Source: Mytilus galloprovincialis (taxonomy: Eukaryota; Mollusca; Bivalvia; Mytilida; Mytilidae). Taken from it: a stretch of DNA of 64,000 nucleotides. Below are positions 42,390 to 53,288 of the stretch, piece after piece. The notes beneath the pieces are model-generated. The model was given only the letters and a program-made list of their open reading frames with translations. It had not been told where the DNA came from and made no database searches. The number at the start of each line of letters is the position of its first letter. The first letter of the stretch is position 1. The stretch is taken from assembly GCF_965363235.1 (NCBI RefSeq), contig NC_134849.1, positions 63,569,122 through 63,633,121 of the forward strand, in the 5' to 3' direction. Made by a program: the position numbers and the translations under genes.

Positions 42390-43310
42390 ACTTTGGTTAT
42401 TTCTTATTGTTGTAGTTCAACCTTAGTTCCTTTTTTGTCATAGGATTGTTTTTTAAGTTAACTGTTTAATTTTTTCGAGGTTTCCTTAGATAGATTATTA
42501 AAAGAAAAAAATGTTTGCGGTGTATAAAACTTAATACTTTGGAGGTGGCAAAATCAAGTTGGGTTGCAGAAAAGAAAGAAGCATGCAATTGTTTCAAGAA
42601 TTGAATACATAAAAACTAATAAAAAAAAAGTTTCTGCAGACAAACATAAAGTTGTTAACGTATTCGTCATTTCTGGCCAAATTTCTATGGGTAGCTCCTC
42701 TAACCTTCCTGAATCCATCCCCCCTTTTTTATTACATCAATGTCTAGTATATTAAGAATCGCTAGTACTTCTTTTCCGTATAAACAAGGTTCACAATAAT
42801 TTGCCACCATTTGTTCTTAATAAATCTACTACTAAGTAATAACATTATTGACAAATATGGACCTGTTGTTATTTTGTTCTTAATAAATCGACTACTAAGT
42901 AATTACTACACTGAAAACAAAAAGCAGAATGCTATGTGATAAAATCATGTTATGTTGTCGGCATGAGAGACACTGCTTAGTAAACCTCTCCACCCGATAT
43001 CTTGATGCCATAACGACGAGATCTAGCATAAAAATATTACAATATTTACTCTTTTAATCTCCTTTCACTTTTTCTTGGGTTAAAGTGTAGAAGAGAAAAT
43101 TAAAATTTTTACCATGACATATAACTATTGTACTGTATACAAGCTTGGAAACCCTGAGCTCAGGTGGGGAGTCCATTTTCAGAGATTTGTGATTTTGAAA
43201 AAAAATATTGAAAAATTGAAAGGCATAAAAATGGTGTAAAAATTATCCTTAGAGTAAATTGTGAAACATCTAGCATTGACTTGTTATCAAAACGTGTCTA
43301 CGAAATAGAA
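42390..43310. other. Noncoding stretch
   Basis: GTTCTTAATAAATC.ACTACTAAGTAA is duplicated at about 42813 and 42877. Otherwise nothing recognised. Confidence 0.35.
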
Positions 43311-43318
43311 ATTTGTTT

Positions 43319-43775
43319 AGGGAGGCATAAATCACTAAACAAATTTAAGTTATACAATCGTTAACTATTATTTTATCGTAGGACATGTAGAAAAATCCGT
43401 GCGTTCCGAAAAAAAAAACTTAACGTAAGCCATTTTTTTAATATCAAACCTGGCTTTGTCAATACCACACTTATTTCTTTATACCGTTAAGTAGTCATAC
43501 TTGAAAAATATCCATCTGTTTTCAATGTTGTCAATAAAGTAATGAAATGTTATGCTTATCTTAGCATGCTTAGGGTGGGAGGCATAAATCAGAAAACGCA
43601 TTTGAAATATACAAAGTCAATCGTAGTATTAATATATCGTAGGGCATGTAGAAAAATCCGTCCGTTCAGAACAAATATGACTTTTTTCAATACCACAATT
43701 ATTTCTTTATACCGTTAAGTAGTCATACTTGAAAAATATCCATCTGTTTTCAATGTTGTCAATAAATTAATGGAC
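43319..43775 (+). repeat. Two tandem units of about 250 bp
   Basis: GGGAGGCATAAATCA, GGACATGTAGAAAAATCCG and TTATTTCTTTATACCGTTAA, then TCATACTTGAAAAATATCC, occur in unit 1 (43319..43550) and unit 2 (43573..43775). The second halves are nearly identical. Confidence 0.85.
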
Positions 43776-44042
43776 GTTTTCGTTGTCGTAAAGCAGAGTG
43801 TAACATTTTGACTGCTGCAGTCGCCAGCAGTCTAATGGCCGTTACAAATATCCTTGTATAATTTGTTATTATAAGATAAGTTTGCGTGTAATGGTAATTT
43901 TCTACATAAAGTGCCGTATAATTGACCATGAAGGAAAGTATTTAATTAAGTATGATGTTTGTTTAGTGAGGAGATGTTGTGCGGTCACTTTGACTCCACT
44001 ATAGGCACAGAAAACAAACTGACTTGACATCGCGACGCCTTC

Positions 44043-44280
44043 TTAAGAGGGCCCTCATGGGGTTTTTGATTATGTGATTACTTGGCCGTTTTTTTAATGA
44101 TTATTTGATTATTAAGCCAAATATTTCATGATTATTTGATTACCTAGGACTGTATTTTTAGTTTATGATTATTTGATTACTAAAGATAAGCAAATATTTA
44201 ATGATTATGTAATTATATTGGCAAAAAAATGGTGATTATGTGATTACTAGGACCACCCCCCCATGAGGGGCCTCTCTTAA
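44043..44280. mobile_element. TTAA-flanked MITE, second family
   Basis: TTAA at 44043..44046 and 44277..44280 brackets GAGGGCCCTCATGGGG on the left and, reversed, GAGAGGCCCCTCATGGGG on the right. The inside is made of TGATTATTTGATTAC-type units. TTAA duplications are usual for piggyBac- and Kolobok-type elements; no transposase here. Confidence 0.8.
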
Positions 44281-44404
44281 CATTCCAATGTTTAATGTGT
44301 CAGTGAGAAAAAACCATTCGAATGTGATGTGAAATATATGCAATAAGACAGCGACCAAAAGACATTTCTGGATTTTCCTTTACCACTCTAAGACATTCAT
44401 TTTT

Positions 44405-44610
44405 TTTACATAAATAAGGCCGTTAGTTTTTGTTTGAATTGTTTTACGTACATTGTCTTATCGGGGGCTTTTATAGCTCACTATGCGGTATGGGCTTTGC
44501 TCATTGTTGAAGGCCGTACGGTGGCCTATACTTGTTAATGTCTGTGTCATTTTGGTCTTTTGTGGATAGTTGTCTCATTGGCAATCATACCACATCTTTT
44601 TTTTTATTTA
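44405..44610 (+). repeat. Dispersed mussel repeat, 'GCAATCATACCACATCTTC' family, copy A
   Basis: AGGCCGTTAGTTTTTG, TTTATAGCTCACTATGCGG, TTGTTGAAGGCCGTACGGTG and TTGGCAATCATACCACATC. The 89-codon frame starting at 44532 is a by-product. Confidence 0.85.
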
Positions 44611-44879
44611 TAAGCCCGAATTTCCAGCTACTTTGTAGCTGTGGTCTTATCAGACAGCATGATGATGTCAATTGCCCCCAGATCATGCATCATGCTGGGT
44701 TTGTTGATCTTAATCCCCTAGATAACTGGTCACATACATACTATATTACTTTCTATATATCATTTTCAGTACAGTTACAAATGTGTATAAATGATTCCTA
44801 GTGAACATGGTGAATATTAATATAGAAATTGAATAATAAAGTTGAACTAAGACATATTTTCTGAAACAAATGAACCAGT

Positions 44880-45035
44880 GTTTTATCGGGGCCTTTTATA
44901 GCTCACTATGCGGTATGGGCTTTGCTCATTGTTGAAGGCCGTACGGTGACCTATAGTTGTTAATTATGTCTGTGTCATTTTGGTCTTTTGTGGATAGTTG
45001 TCTCATTGGCAATCATACCACATCTTCTTTTTTAT
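44880..45035 (+). repeat. Dispersed mussel repeat, same family, copy B
   Basis: Nearly identical to 44460..44605 over about 145 bases, including TTTATAGCTCACTATGCGG and the TTTTGTGGATAGTTG variant. The shared variants suggest a local duplication rather than two independent insertions. Confidence 0.85.
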
Positions 45036-45787
45036 ATTTTGGATGCAAGGTGTCTTTTGTTTAATTTTTCGTAATCTAGAAAGCTGTGAATAAATTTGAA
45101 TGTAATTTTAAAAGATTTGCCTTTGAACCAAAATTATCTAATGGTACACAGGAAAACTTATATGACGACTGTTTATGACCCGAAACATACACACAAACAT
45201 TTGGTGGCCGTGGGATTAATACATTTTTCATCACTATAACCTACAACTTTATCACTCGACCCTGACGGTAACTTTACCACTCGACCCAGTATGGTCAGCC
45301 ATGAAGTTTTAAAACTCGACGCAAAAGCTTAAGCATTCGACCCTCTGCAGCTTTATCACACAACTGTTACTAAAGAATTCTAACCTTGACCCTTAAGCTT
45401 TATCACACAACTGTTACTTAAGCATTCTAACCTTGACCCTACAGCTTTATCACACAATTGATACTTAAACATTCTAACCTTGACCCTACAGCTTCATCAC
45501 ACAATTGTTACTTAAACATTCTAACCTTGACCCTACAGCTTTATCACACAACTGTTACTTAAACATTCTAACCTTGACCCTACAGCTGTATCACTCAACC
45601 CTATATATTTAGCACTCGATCCTGATGCTCATGCACTCGATCTTGCAACTTTATCACAAGACTAGCTGTAACTTTATTACACGACTAGCTGTAACTTTAT
45701 TACACGACTAGTTCTATCTTTATCACACGACTAGCTGTAACTTTGTTACACGACTTGTTCTAACTTTTTTACACGACTAGCTGTAAC

Positions 45788-46068
45788 TTAAGGTGGTACC
45801 CAACACTTTCCCTAAAATTAATTTGGCTCGTTTAATTGTTATAAAATTTTGACAAAATATTTTCTTTGATCCTTTAACAAAAATATAAGAATTTCAAAAA
45901 ATTTGAACCAACCATTTTATCAGAAAAATTACACTGGTTATATAGCAGTTTGATAAACACCAATTTTGATCATTGAGAAGCTTAATATACTGTTTACAAC
46001 AAAACGTAATTAAAACGTTTAGATGATTTTACAGAGTTATCTGCCTGTAGTGTTAGGTACCACCTTAA
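45788..46068. mobile_element. TTAA/GGTGGTACC MITE, complete copy nested in the satellite
   Basis: TTAA at 45788..45791 and 46065..46068. Ends GGTGGTACCCAACACT and, reversed, GGTGGTACCTAACACT: 16-bp TIRs with one mismatch; body 273 bp. Removing it restores a plausible array unit across TTAA. Confidence 0.9.
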
Positions 46069-46188
46069 GCACTCGACCCTGCATCTTTACCACACAACTA
46101 TTTGTAACTTTATCACTCGACCTGCAACTTTATCACACAACTAGCTGTAACTTTATTACACAACTAGCTGTTACTTTATCACACGACC

Positions 46189-46274
46189 ATCTTCGCTAGC
46201 AAGGGTTACAATCCACTCCCGTTCTCTAAAGAGAAGAGACAGGGAGTGGATCGTGACCCTTGGCTAGCGAAGAT
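46189..46274. mobile_element. 86-bp foldback element nested in the satellite
   Basis: ATCTTCGCTAGCAAGGGT, then ATCCACTCCC, pairs with GGGAGTGGAT, then ACCCTTGGCTAGCGAAGAT, arms of about 32 bases. TCACACGAC lies on both sides; it may be a target duplication or simply the array period. Confidence 0.8.
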
Positions 46275-46490
46275 TTCACACGACTAGCTATAACTTTATT
46301 ACACAACTATCTGTAACTTTAGCACTCGATCTGCAACTTTATCACACGACTAGCTGTAACTTTAGTACACAACTAGCTGTAGCTTTATTACACAACTAGT
46401 TGTAACGTTATTACACAACTAGCGGTAACTTTATTACACAACTAGCTAAACCTTTAACACTCAACCTGCAACTTTATCAGACGACTTAAG

Positions 46491-47446
46491 CACTTTTTTT
46501 TAGAACGTCTTCGTCATGATAGTGATATTAAAAAAACATAACTGCTTCTGTCATATAAAAGATAAGATATAAGATGCTACAGAGTAAATATAGTGAAGAA
46601 AAGACTAAATATCTATTGCTTAGTCAGTATAATATACTAAACTGTTCACTTAATTATTTTGTTCAATCATGCAAAAAGCTATAATAACTAAATAATGCAC
46701 TTTCAAATTTTTATTTTATAACATTTTAAGAACTATTAAGGATAAACTGCCAATAAATAATTAGCGAAAACTACTCATTAAGATCATATAATAAATGAAG
46801 CGAAAGACTCTCATGAATGGAAACACACACAAAAGTATTTTTATTCATAAAAGGGAAAAGTGCAATGCAAACAATCAATAGATTGTACGTGCGTCTGCGC
46901 AATGCGAAATTTAAGTGCATTACAGTAGTTTATAAAACGTTGCACGAATTTTTTTTAACGCAAGTTTGTCCTTTTGCATGATACTTCATATAAGGGTATA
47001 ACATTGTATTATATTGACGATTAATTCACTCTTTTTCTTGAATAATGCACATCATTTTCCAGGAATTATTATGAAATATAAGTATTGATGTTCTAGATGG
47101 ATGTGTCCGGTGCCTATACACAATGCAAAACGAATTAAAGTATAATTTATAATTAAGAAAATTTTATCTGATTGCAATTTTCATTTGTGTCATTTGTCAT
47201 TTAGTCATTTGTATTATATCAAGCCTTTAAACTGAATTACTATATTCAATATTTGTAATTTATTGTTGTGTCCATGTGTCTGGACACAAAATGCATGTCA
47301 ACTATATTTTGCACCGGAAGCTTGCCACTAATGACAATTTATTACAGAAGTATTTATGTAAAGAGTCGATTAGGTAAAAAAAAAAAAAATAGAAGACATA
47401 TTAGCAGAAAATGCAAATCATGCAATATAAGATGGTTTAGAGGGGA
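46491..47446. other. AT-rich noncoding stretch
   Basis: No exon or repeat recognised. A-run of 13 at about 47377. Confidence 0.4.
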
Positions 47447-47671
47447 TTAAGGTGGTACCTGAAACTACAGGGAGATAACTCTGGAAAATCAGCTAAACGT
47501 TTTAATAACGTTACAACGTTTTGATAACAATTATTTCCGATAATGTGTCTGGTTCAAGTTGTTTTTAATTTTGATATTTTTGTCCAAGGATCGAAGTAAA
47601 TATTTTGTAAAATATTATGAAAATTAAAAGAGCCTGATTAATTTTAGTCAAAGTGTTAGGTACCATCTTAA
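47447..47671. mobile_element. TTAA/GGTGGTACC MITE, reversed interior
   Basis: TTAA at 47447..47450 and 47668..47671. Ends GGTGGTACCTGAAACTAC and, reversed, GATGGTACCTAACACTTTG. The interior corresponds to the 45788 copy read from the other end (GGGAGATAACTCTGGAAAAT at the left here). Confidence 0.88.
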
Positions 47672-47839
47672 GAGAATAGAGAATATCGAACTAAATTGAA
47701 TACTACAGAAAATTTGACCGACAAAATAAAGAATACTAAAAAAAAGTAGGCCAAAAGATCAAACAATTGGGAATAATGTGGTGCTAGAATATATAGAATA
47801 GATAAAATGGGCCAAAAATATAAAGATTAGAGAAAAAGC

Positions 47840-48005
47840 ATGTGCAAACAATATAAAGAATATAGATAATGGGCAAAAAATATAAAGAATATAGATAATG
47901 GGCAAAAAATATAAAGAATATAGATAATGGGCAAAAAATATAAAGAATATAGATAATGGGCAAAAAATATAAATGATAGAGATAATGGGCAAAAAATAGA
48001 AAGAA
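47840..48005 (+). repeat. 29-bp tandem array, about six units
   Basis: GGGCAAAAAATATAAAGAAT with ATAGATAAT repeats almost exactly. It creates an open minus frame of 102 codons that has no other support. Related GGGCAAAA/TAGAGA text occurs near 56700 and, reversed, 58775 and 7960. Confidence 0.9.
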
Positions 48006-48214
48006 TAGAGTAAAATTACTTCAGAATTTAATACAGATTTGAAGCCCCCCGCCCCTTTCCACCCCATTCAGAACCTCATACACAGAGCCCATGTTTTAAT
48101 TTTCCGATATTCGAAGTAGACCCGAGTTGTCATAGAAATCTTAATGATAACTATGTAAATTTTGGAAAAGATGATTTATGAAATCAGAGGCCCCGTATTA
48201 TAGAGCTGCAACCA

Positions 48215-48588
48215 TCAATCTAATTAAAAACCGATCTCTCATCGCTCCTGTTTCTGATATGTCGCGTGGGAGATCTAACGAAACCCGCTTTGAGGTCACA
48301 TGTGAGCAACCTCGTAGGTGTGTCTTTTTCGACCAATGAAATTGAGTCTTCCAAGAAGTTTATCGTAAGGTATGTAACTCATTTTATTTACGACGAAATC
48401 GTCAGTCAAAATAATTCATAAACTTTTTAGATTGGCTTATTAATATGTCGTCAACTCATTTGCTTACACTATAAATTCATAACTTCCAGTTCACTCACAT
48501 GTGACCTCAAAGCGGGTTTCGTTAGATCTCCCACGCGACATATATCAGAAAACGGGAGCGATGAGAGATCAGTTTTTTATTAGATTGA
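48215..48588. mobile_element. 374-bp foldback element with 95-bp arms and 7-bp target duplication
   Basis: Arms 48215..48311 and about 48494..48588 pair over TCAATCTAAT, GATCTCTCATCGCTCC, GTCGCGTGGGAGATCTAACG and CCGCTTTGAGGTCACATGTG. GCAACCA lies at 48208..48214 and 48589..48595. No frame inside. Confidence 0.88.
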
Positions 48589-48658
48589 GCAACCATGAGA
48601 TTGGTTACTTCACATGTAACTGAGATGATATGCGGGGGGATTATTAATAACACCCTTG

Positions 48659-48670
48659 TTTGATTGATTG

Positions 48671-48704
<34 letters not shown>

Positions 48705-48706
48705 TT
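48659..48706 (+). repeat. (GATT)n microsatellite
   Basis: About ten GATT units with one interruption (TGTTGATT). Confidence 0.9.
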
Positions 48707-48769
48707 TTAAGGAACATTTAGTTCATTGCATGGTTGTCGTAGGTTTCAAATTGGATTGTTAATTTTTAA

Positions 48770-48870
48770 ATTTGTTTCTCATTTTTCTCGTCGGTAATTT
48801 CTATAGCCGATTATACGGTATAGGTTCTCATTATTGAAGATCGTACGTTGGCCTATAATTGCTTATATCG
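48770..48870 (+). repeat. Dispersed mussel repeat, 'GCAATCATACCACATCTTC' family, decayed copy
   Basis: TATAGCCGATTATACGGTAT, TCATTATTGAAGATCG and TACGTTGGCCTATAATTG. Confidence 0.6.
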
Positions 48871-49985
48871 ACGTATCCCAATAGTATTTGGTGTTAATTT
48901 TACCAGATCGATACATTTTCAATCATATTCATTAAAAGATGTAATTCCTGAATTCGTACTTGTGTCTATTTTTTTTTTTTTTTTAATAATTCATAAAGAT
49001 CCGGGACATAACGCATATATATTATTCCAGTATCTTAAAATATTCAAATACAAGCATCCGTTATAGGAGACATGTTACTATTAACGTATACATAAAAAAA
49101 TCCAATAAAATGAAATTGCGTAATTCAATATAGAAAATGCAGACATTACAATCTAGTATCAAAAACATATATAAGCATGTCATTTCCTCTTCCGGGATAT
49201 TGAGTTCCATGATGTTTTGTGCGTCATTTTAGTATCTTACAATTTGACATTTCTATATATATATATAGATGCCTTATATTCAGTTTTGTTGGAACGAATT
49301 GCTGGTTGGAATACAAGTTAGCATTTTAGAGTTCCTAGTTTGACATGTTATGAATTTTTGTTAGCTTTAATTCAAAGACACAAAATGAATTTTTACTCTT
49401 TTAACTCTTCTGTGATACCATTTTCGGCATGGTCCTTTGATTATTCTCTGGGTTGTCAGATTGCGTCTAGTAATTTTATTGAACGGAATATGTATTTTCA
49501 CACGGTCTTTTTGATAAAACAAGTTGCTTTCTTAAAAAAAAAAAGAAAAGCAATACATGAACCTAAGACCGCTGACTGGTCACCAAAAGATTGTTGCTGA
49601 ATTTGTGTTTGCTTAGACGTGAACTTATTGACTCTGAATAGCAAAAAGCCAGCTGAAAGTGTATATTAACAGCTACTATTTGAAGATACATTTTAAAGTT
49701 CGACTATTTTATTCATTACTTGGGAATGTACATAATTTTTTCGATGATACACACCGGATGACTTATGCAAATTGCACAAACCAATCTTTGTTCGTCTTTT
49801 GAATATAGTTATTTTGGTCTCATAAAATATCTCAAATTTTACTGATTTGCTGATTTTAATTTACTTAAATCAATTCAGACATTCTACATGGAAATTTGGT
49901 TTTGCCGAAAAATAGTTTAATTTTCAAGTTTAACGACACTTTCAAAATATCTAATTTATATAAAACTTTATGTAGATATAAAAAG
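48871..49985. other. Noncoding stretch
   Basis: Short frames only, including one of 86 codons at 49340 without recognisable domain. (TA)n at about 49257..49266. Confidence 0.4.
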
Positions 49986-49988
49986 ATA

Positions 49989-50075
49989 CCAGAAATAGAT
50001 TGATGTACACGAGATCCGAGTTTAGTCTACAAAAAAGCATCAGTGACGCTCGAATGAAAAAAGTTAAAAGGCACA
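49989..50075 (+). repeat. Dispersed bivalve repeat, decayed copy
   Basis: ATACCAGAAATAGATTG, GAGTTTAGTCTACAAAAAAG and CATCAGTGACGCTCGAAT: the 13608 family, diverged. Confidence 0.7.
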
Positions 50076-50272
50076 ATAAATTTCAAAGTTTATAAATCTA
50101 TTCCTTGAGTAGAAAATTCTTAGCTTATCGAAAAGTTGAAAGTTTATAATAGGAAGGTGACTCAAAAAAGACACAAAAGAGAAACAGCTAGAGGTCAGAA
50201 TATCGTTATTAATGATGACCGTGCTTGAAAGTCACATGTAAAGCTCTTTCTGTCGTATACTGAATTTAGATA

Positions 50273-51068
50273 AGAACAAGAATGTGTCCATAGTACACGG
50301 ATGCCCCACTCGCACTTTCATTTTCTATGTTCAGTGGACCGTGAAATTGGGGTCAAAATTATAATTTGGAATTATAATTAGAAAGATCATATCATAGGGA
50401 ACATGTGTACTAAGTTTCAAGTTGATGTAACTTTAACTTCATCAAAAACTACCTTGACCAAAAACTTTAACCTGAACTTCGCACTATCATTTTCTATGTT
50501 CAGTGGACCATGCAATTGGGGTCAAAACTATAATTTGGCATTAAAATTAGAAAGATCATATCATGGGGAACATGTGTACTAAGTTTCAAGTTGATGTAAC
50601 TTTAACTTCATCAAAAACTACCTTGACCAAAAACTTTAACCTGAACTTCGCACTATCATTTTCTATGTTCAGTGGACCATGCAATTGGGGTCAAAACTAT
50701 AATTTGGCATTAAAATTAGAAAGATCATATCATGGGGAACATGTGTACTAAGTTTCAAGTTGATTGGACTTCAACTTCTTCAAAAACTACCTTGACCAAA
50801 AACTTTAACCTGAACTTCGCACTATCATTTTCTATGTTCAGTGGACCATGAAATTGGGGTCAAAACTATAATTTGGCATTAGAATTAGAAAGATCATATC
50901 ATGGGGAACATGTGTACTAAGTTTCAAGTTGATTGGACTTCAACTTCTTCAAAAAGTACCTTGACCAAAAACTTTAACCTGAAGCGAACGGACGGACGCA
51001 CGCACGGACGAACGGAGGCACAGACCAGAAAACATAATGCCCCTCTACTATCGTAGGTGGGGCATAAA
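50273..51068 (+). repeat. Composite repeat with four 169-bp units
   Basis: Starts AGAACAAGAATGTGTCC and GATGCCCCACT. CGCACT.TCATTTTCTATG occurs at about 50311, 50480, 50648 and 50818. It ends in a GGACGGACGCACGCACGG tract and GTAGGTGGGGCAT, which pairs with the ATGCCCCAC of the left end. I recognise it as a common mussel repeat. Confidence 0.88.
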
Positions 51069-51309
51069 AACAAAAATGCGCTTTTACGAGTGAAATTAAT
51101 ATTATTGCATGCACGTGGTAAATTAGAGCATGAAATAGTATATAGATAGTATAGTACGCACTGATACTCAGGAAAATAATACGCCTTTGCGTCATTACAT
51201 GTGTTAATCTAATAGTTAAATTCGAATGTCAAACTACCTACATCAAATGTTTTGACTCTAGATTCATCCATTTTATCCGGAATTTTTGAGAACGCACACC
51301 GATAGTGTC

Positions 51310-51344
51310 ACATTTCAAACGCACACTGTGTGCGTTTGAAATGT
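51310..51344. repeat. 35-bp perfect palindrome
   Basis: ACATTTCAAACGCACAC, a central T, and the exact complement. Unlike 6236 and 36861 it has no 7-bp flanking repeat; only TGTCA recurs, overlapping the arms. Confidence 0.85.
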
Positions 51345-52048
51345 CATAGATCTATAATGTGAATGAATCGAGACGTGTAGGATAGTTGGTCAACACAGTG
51401 AATACGATTTTCAAAGCCGTACCATTAATGTTTTTTTTTGTAGGTTGTAATGTATTCATATTCAATTAATTATGTTTCATTTACAAATGAATATTTAAAA
51501 ATACCAAAGCAGAGTATCTTGTCATATAAAGTGCTTATTTCTTAATAGCAAATCTAAATATTCTGACTTCAATTATTGTTATTGGTTTCTACAGAAAAAT
51601 AAATATAGTATATATTTTGTGTATCATGTATATCTTTTTTTGGTTTCGGTCAAATTAATCAAATTAAATGTGTTTGATAATAATATCATCTAATATAAAT
51701 ATTAAAACCAGAATGTTATCTCCTAAGTCTATGATGAAACTTACACATGTTCACGTGGTTAAATTTTCAAACATATTTTTCTTTCTAACCAAAATTTTGT
51801 AAACGTCGTGTGGCGTTTGTTGTTGTTTTCTAAACGCTACGAAAGTAGCAACAAATACAACGTTTAACAAGTCTTTACTGACCCTGTTTGAACTTTCAAT
51901 TATGCATGCACCTGTTGTTGGTAAACATCAAGTTCAAGTTAGAAACAAATGTAGCGTTTGAACTAAAAAACGACGAACGACAAACTGTAGACGCATCTTT
52001 AGCGATTGCATAGTTTGTTAAAGTTTATGTAAACTTTGCAAACGTATG
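51345..52048. other. Noncoding stretch around an AACGCTAC-rich segment
   Basis: From about 51800 there are several GTTTG/AACGC words (TCTAAACGCTACGAAAG, ATGTAGCGTTTGAAC). This text continues after the MITE at 52049..52225, so the MITE sits inside it. Confidence 0.4.
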
Positions 52049-52225
52049 CAGTGGCGGATCCAGCCATTTTAAAAAGGAGGGGGGGGGGGGGGTCCCAACA
52101 CAGGACAAAAAGGGGGGGGGGGGGGGTTCCAGCTATATGTCCCCATTCAAATGCATTGATCGGCCAAAAAAAGGGGGGGTTCCAAGCCCCGGAACCCCCC
52201 CCCCCCCCCCCTGGATCCGCCACTG
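52049..52225. mobile_element. GGCGGA-type MITE, copy 4 (best preserved)
   Basis: Ends CAGTGGCGGATCCAG and CTGGATCCGCCACTG are exact inverted repeats; GTATG on both sides (52044..52048, 52226..52230). Two G-runs of about 14-15 on the left and a C-run of about 17 on the right let the whole 177 bp fold back. Confidence 0.95.
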
Positions 52226-52315
52226 GTATGTTAGAAACAAATGATCAAAACATGTGCGCGCTTAGTCGTTTGCATCGTTTGTGTTAGAAAGAAATGCACC
52301 CTTAGTTTGCATGTT

Positions 52316-52855
52316 ATCGACACAACGCATAATATCTCGTTATAATTGACCTAGATATCGAGACAACGCATAATACCTCGTTATAATTGACCTATATATC
52401 GAGACAACGCATAATACCTCGTTATAATTGACCTAGATATCGAAACAACGCATAATACCTCGTTATAATTGACCTAGATATCGAGACAACGCATAATACC
52501 TCGTTATAATTGACCTATATATCGAGACAACGCATACTACCTCGTTATAATTGACCTAGATATCGAGACAACGCATAATACCTCGTTATAATTGACCTAG
52601 ATATCGAAACAACGCATAATACCTCGTTATAATTGACCTAGATATCGAGACAACGCATAATACCTCGTTATAATTGACCTAGATATCGAGACAACGCATA
52701 ATACCTCGTTATAATTGACCTATATATCGAAACAACGCATAATATCTCGTTATAATTGACCTAGATATCGAAACAACGCATAATACCTCGTTATAATTGA
52801 CCTAGATATCGAAACAACGCATAATACCTCGTTATAATTGACCTAGATACACACA
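52316..52855 (+). repeat. 41-bp tandem array, 13 units
   Basis: Unit ATATCGAGACAACGCATAAT, then ACCTCGTTATAATTGACCTAG. Units differ at three or four sites (GAG/GAA after ATATC, CTAG/CTAT at the end, TAC/TAT in the middle), and variants recur in order. No spacers. Confidence 0.97.
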
Positions 52856-53288
52856 GTGTACATTGGTCGTTTCAAAACAAGATTAATATAATTGCATCGC
52901 CATTATATTTGTTTACAAATCAAAGCGATTATAAAGTTGAAACGTTCACATTATTAAAAACACATATGTTTTGTGAAAAAGCAATGGGTTATTATATTAA
53001 AACGATTTATTGACTGCAACTTAGTCTTTATTGTTTTACTTTCCAATTAATAACTTTGATTGTTACAATGTGCTTAATGTGGTAGCCTAGTCATAGAGCC
53101 CATGGGACCGTATCAAAGGCGAAGATAACTACTTATATAAATGATAGAAAAGGTTCGAGACGTTCCGAGAAACTATTCGGACTTCCGACCGAGAGATTTC
53201 GAGTGGCCCATACTCGCCAATATATAAGCATGAACCCCTTAGGCCTGAGGGGATTAATGCAAAAAATCCTTCTGCATCACCCTCTAAT
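52856..53288. other. Noncoding stretch
   Basis: A CCGAGAAACTATTCGGAC..CGACCGAGAGATTTCG segment near 53168..53200 has weak internal symmetry. No exon seen. Confidence 0.35.

Larger units (their letters stand above)
45245..46490 (+). repeat. Degenerate satellite, 47-bp then 23-bp periods
   Basis: From about 45355 to 45590 units of about 47 bp run AGCTTTATCACACAAC, TTACTTAAACATTC, TAACCTTGACCCTAC. From about 45650 the period falls to about 23 bp: AACTTTATTACACGACTAGC. The array is interrupted by a MITE (45788..46068) and a hairpin (46189..46274). Confidence 0.85.

Noticed and set aside
47759..48067. 102-codon minus frame rich in Phe/Ile/Tyr
   Set aside because: Created by the 29-bp tandem array (29 is not a multiple of three, so the frame cycles) and has no domain.
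51310..51344. Third example of palindrome plus 7-bp flanks
   Set aside because: The palindrome is perfect, but the flanks share only TGTCA, which overlaps the arms; it does not fit the pattern of the other two.
52316..52855. CRISPR-like regular array
   Set aside because: Units are contiguous with no unique spacers, and the DNA is eukaryotic; it is a satellite.
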